A DNA stretch of 5,710 nt, from the NCBI GenBank assembly GCA_001795165.1, contig MGNS01000007.1:60198-65907 (forward strand). Reading direction: 5' to 3'. The notes under the pieces were generated by a model that searched no databases, was not told where the DNA came from, and saw nothing but the letters and a program-made list of their open reading frames with translations. The position numbers and the translations under genes are program-made. Shown piece by piece: positions 5,360 to 5,710 of the stretch (position 1 is the first letter of the stretch; each line of letters begins with the position of its first letter). Origin of the DNA: Chloroflexi bacterium RBG_16_57_11 (GTDB taxonomy: Bacteria > Chloroflexota > Anaerolineae > Anaerolineales > UBA4823).

Positions 5360-5710
5360 ATGAGCGAGTTACTACAGCATTTCATCTGTAAAACCTGCGG
5401 CACTCAGTTCCCCGCCTCCTCCCAGCCACCCGCCGCCTGTCCCATCTGCCTGGACCAGCGCCAGTACGTCGGCTTCGACGGCCAGGAATGGACCACCCTG
5501 GCCGAATTGCAACAGGCTCACACCAATGAAATCCGCCCGCTTGAGCCCGGCCTGACCGGCATCGGCACCACTCCACCCTTCGCCATCGGCCAGCGCGCCT
5601 TGCTGGTGCAGACGCCGGGCGGGAACGTCTTGTGGGATTGCATCAGCCTGCTCGACGACGCCACGATCGAGGCGGTGCGCGCGCTCGGAGGCCTCTCGGC
5701 CATCGCCATC
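5360..5710 (+). CDS. Zinc-ribbon plus metallo-beta-lactamase-fold hydrolase, N-terminal part (3' end outside window)
   Basis: The frame from ATG 5360 is open through 117 codons to the window end. The start has GAGGTAAT (5351-5358) directly upstream. The N-terminus carries a four-cysteine zinc-ribbon-like motif: C10-x2-C13 and C27-x2-C30, within FICKTCG and ACPICLDQRQYV. After WTTLAELQ comes the entry into an MBL-fold domain (FAIGQRALLVQTPGGNVLWD, near residues 74-93, then LGGLSAIAI at the edge), the beta-strand layout that normally leads to the HxHxDH metal site. That motif would lie just past the window, so metal binding and activity cannot be confirmed. Family members are usually annotated as MBL-fold metallo-hydrolases of unknown substrate. 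The gene is GC-rich like nrdJ and probably belongs to the original chromosome, separate from the accessory block by the terminator at 5258-5298. Confidence 0.85.
   Translation, partial: MSELLQHFICKTCGTQFPASSQPPAACPICLDQRQYVGFDGQEWTTLAELQQAHTNEIRPLEPGLTGIGTTPPFAIGQRALLVQTPGGNVLWDCISLLDDATIEAVRALGGLSAIAI

Noticed and set aside
5382..5709. Reverse-strand ORFs under the MBL-fold gene
   Set aside because: They are shadows of a GC-rich coding frame on the + strand that has a clear start, ribosome binding site and zinc-ribbon motif.
1..5710. CRISPR arrays, tRNA genes and transposase or integrase genes
   Set aside because: No regularly spaced repeats, tRNA-like cloverleaf or recombinase motifs were found on either strand.

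Overview
The window is a short AT-rich accessory block lying between two GC-rich, housekeeping-type genes, with all convincing genes on the + strand. The left gene is the C-terminal part of a B12-dependent (class II) ribonucleotide reductase. The right gene is the N-terminal part of a zinc-ribbon plus metallo-beta-lactamase-fold protein. This pair, and the high GC of both flanks, suggest a bacterium of the Chloroflexota (Anaerolineae-like). That assignment is an inference from protein style and is not proven by the window.

Layout: 1-884 is nrdJ (5' end outside the window). 885-1085 holds a dyad, an unusually good ribosome binding site, a 45-codon ORF starting at 961 and a perfect 11-bp hairpin inside it. 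1086-1670 encodes an unrecognised 194-residue protein with a charged helical C-terminus. 1636-3279 encodes a protein of about 547 residues with an N-terminal PD-(D/E)XK nuclease signature and a long helical remainder; it overlaps the previous gene by 35 bases. 3280-3515 is a gap with one short ORF running into the next gene. 3516-5126 encodes a DUF262-DUF1524 (GmrSD/SspE-like) protein. 5127-5359 holds a palindrome, an inverted repeat, a probable intrinsic terminator and a candidate promoter. 5360 to the window end is the MBL-fold gene.

The AT-rich block reads as a small defence cargo. It has one two-gene unit (unknown partner plus PD-(D/E)XK effector) and one probable modification-dependent restriction enzyme. 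How they cooperate cannot be read from the sequence; they may be independent systems sharing an insertion site.

The most striking local signal is at 1080-1086. The 45-codon ORF that carries the strong ribosome binding site reads through a T_TTT_TTA heptamer in exactly the register used for -1 ribosomal frameshifting. A -1 slip there joins it to the 194-residue frame, giving a single protein of about 236 residues. This could be programmed frameshifting, a natural frameshift mutation, or a base-call error in a T run.
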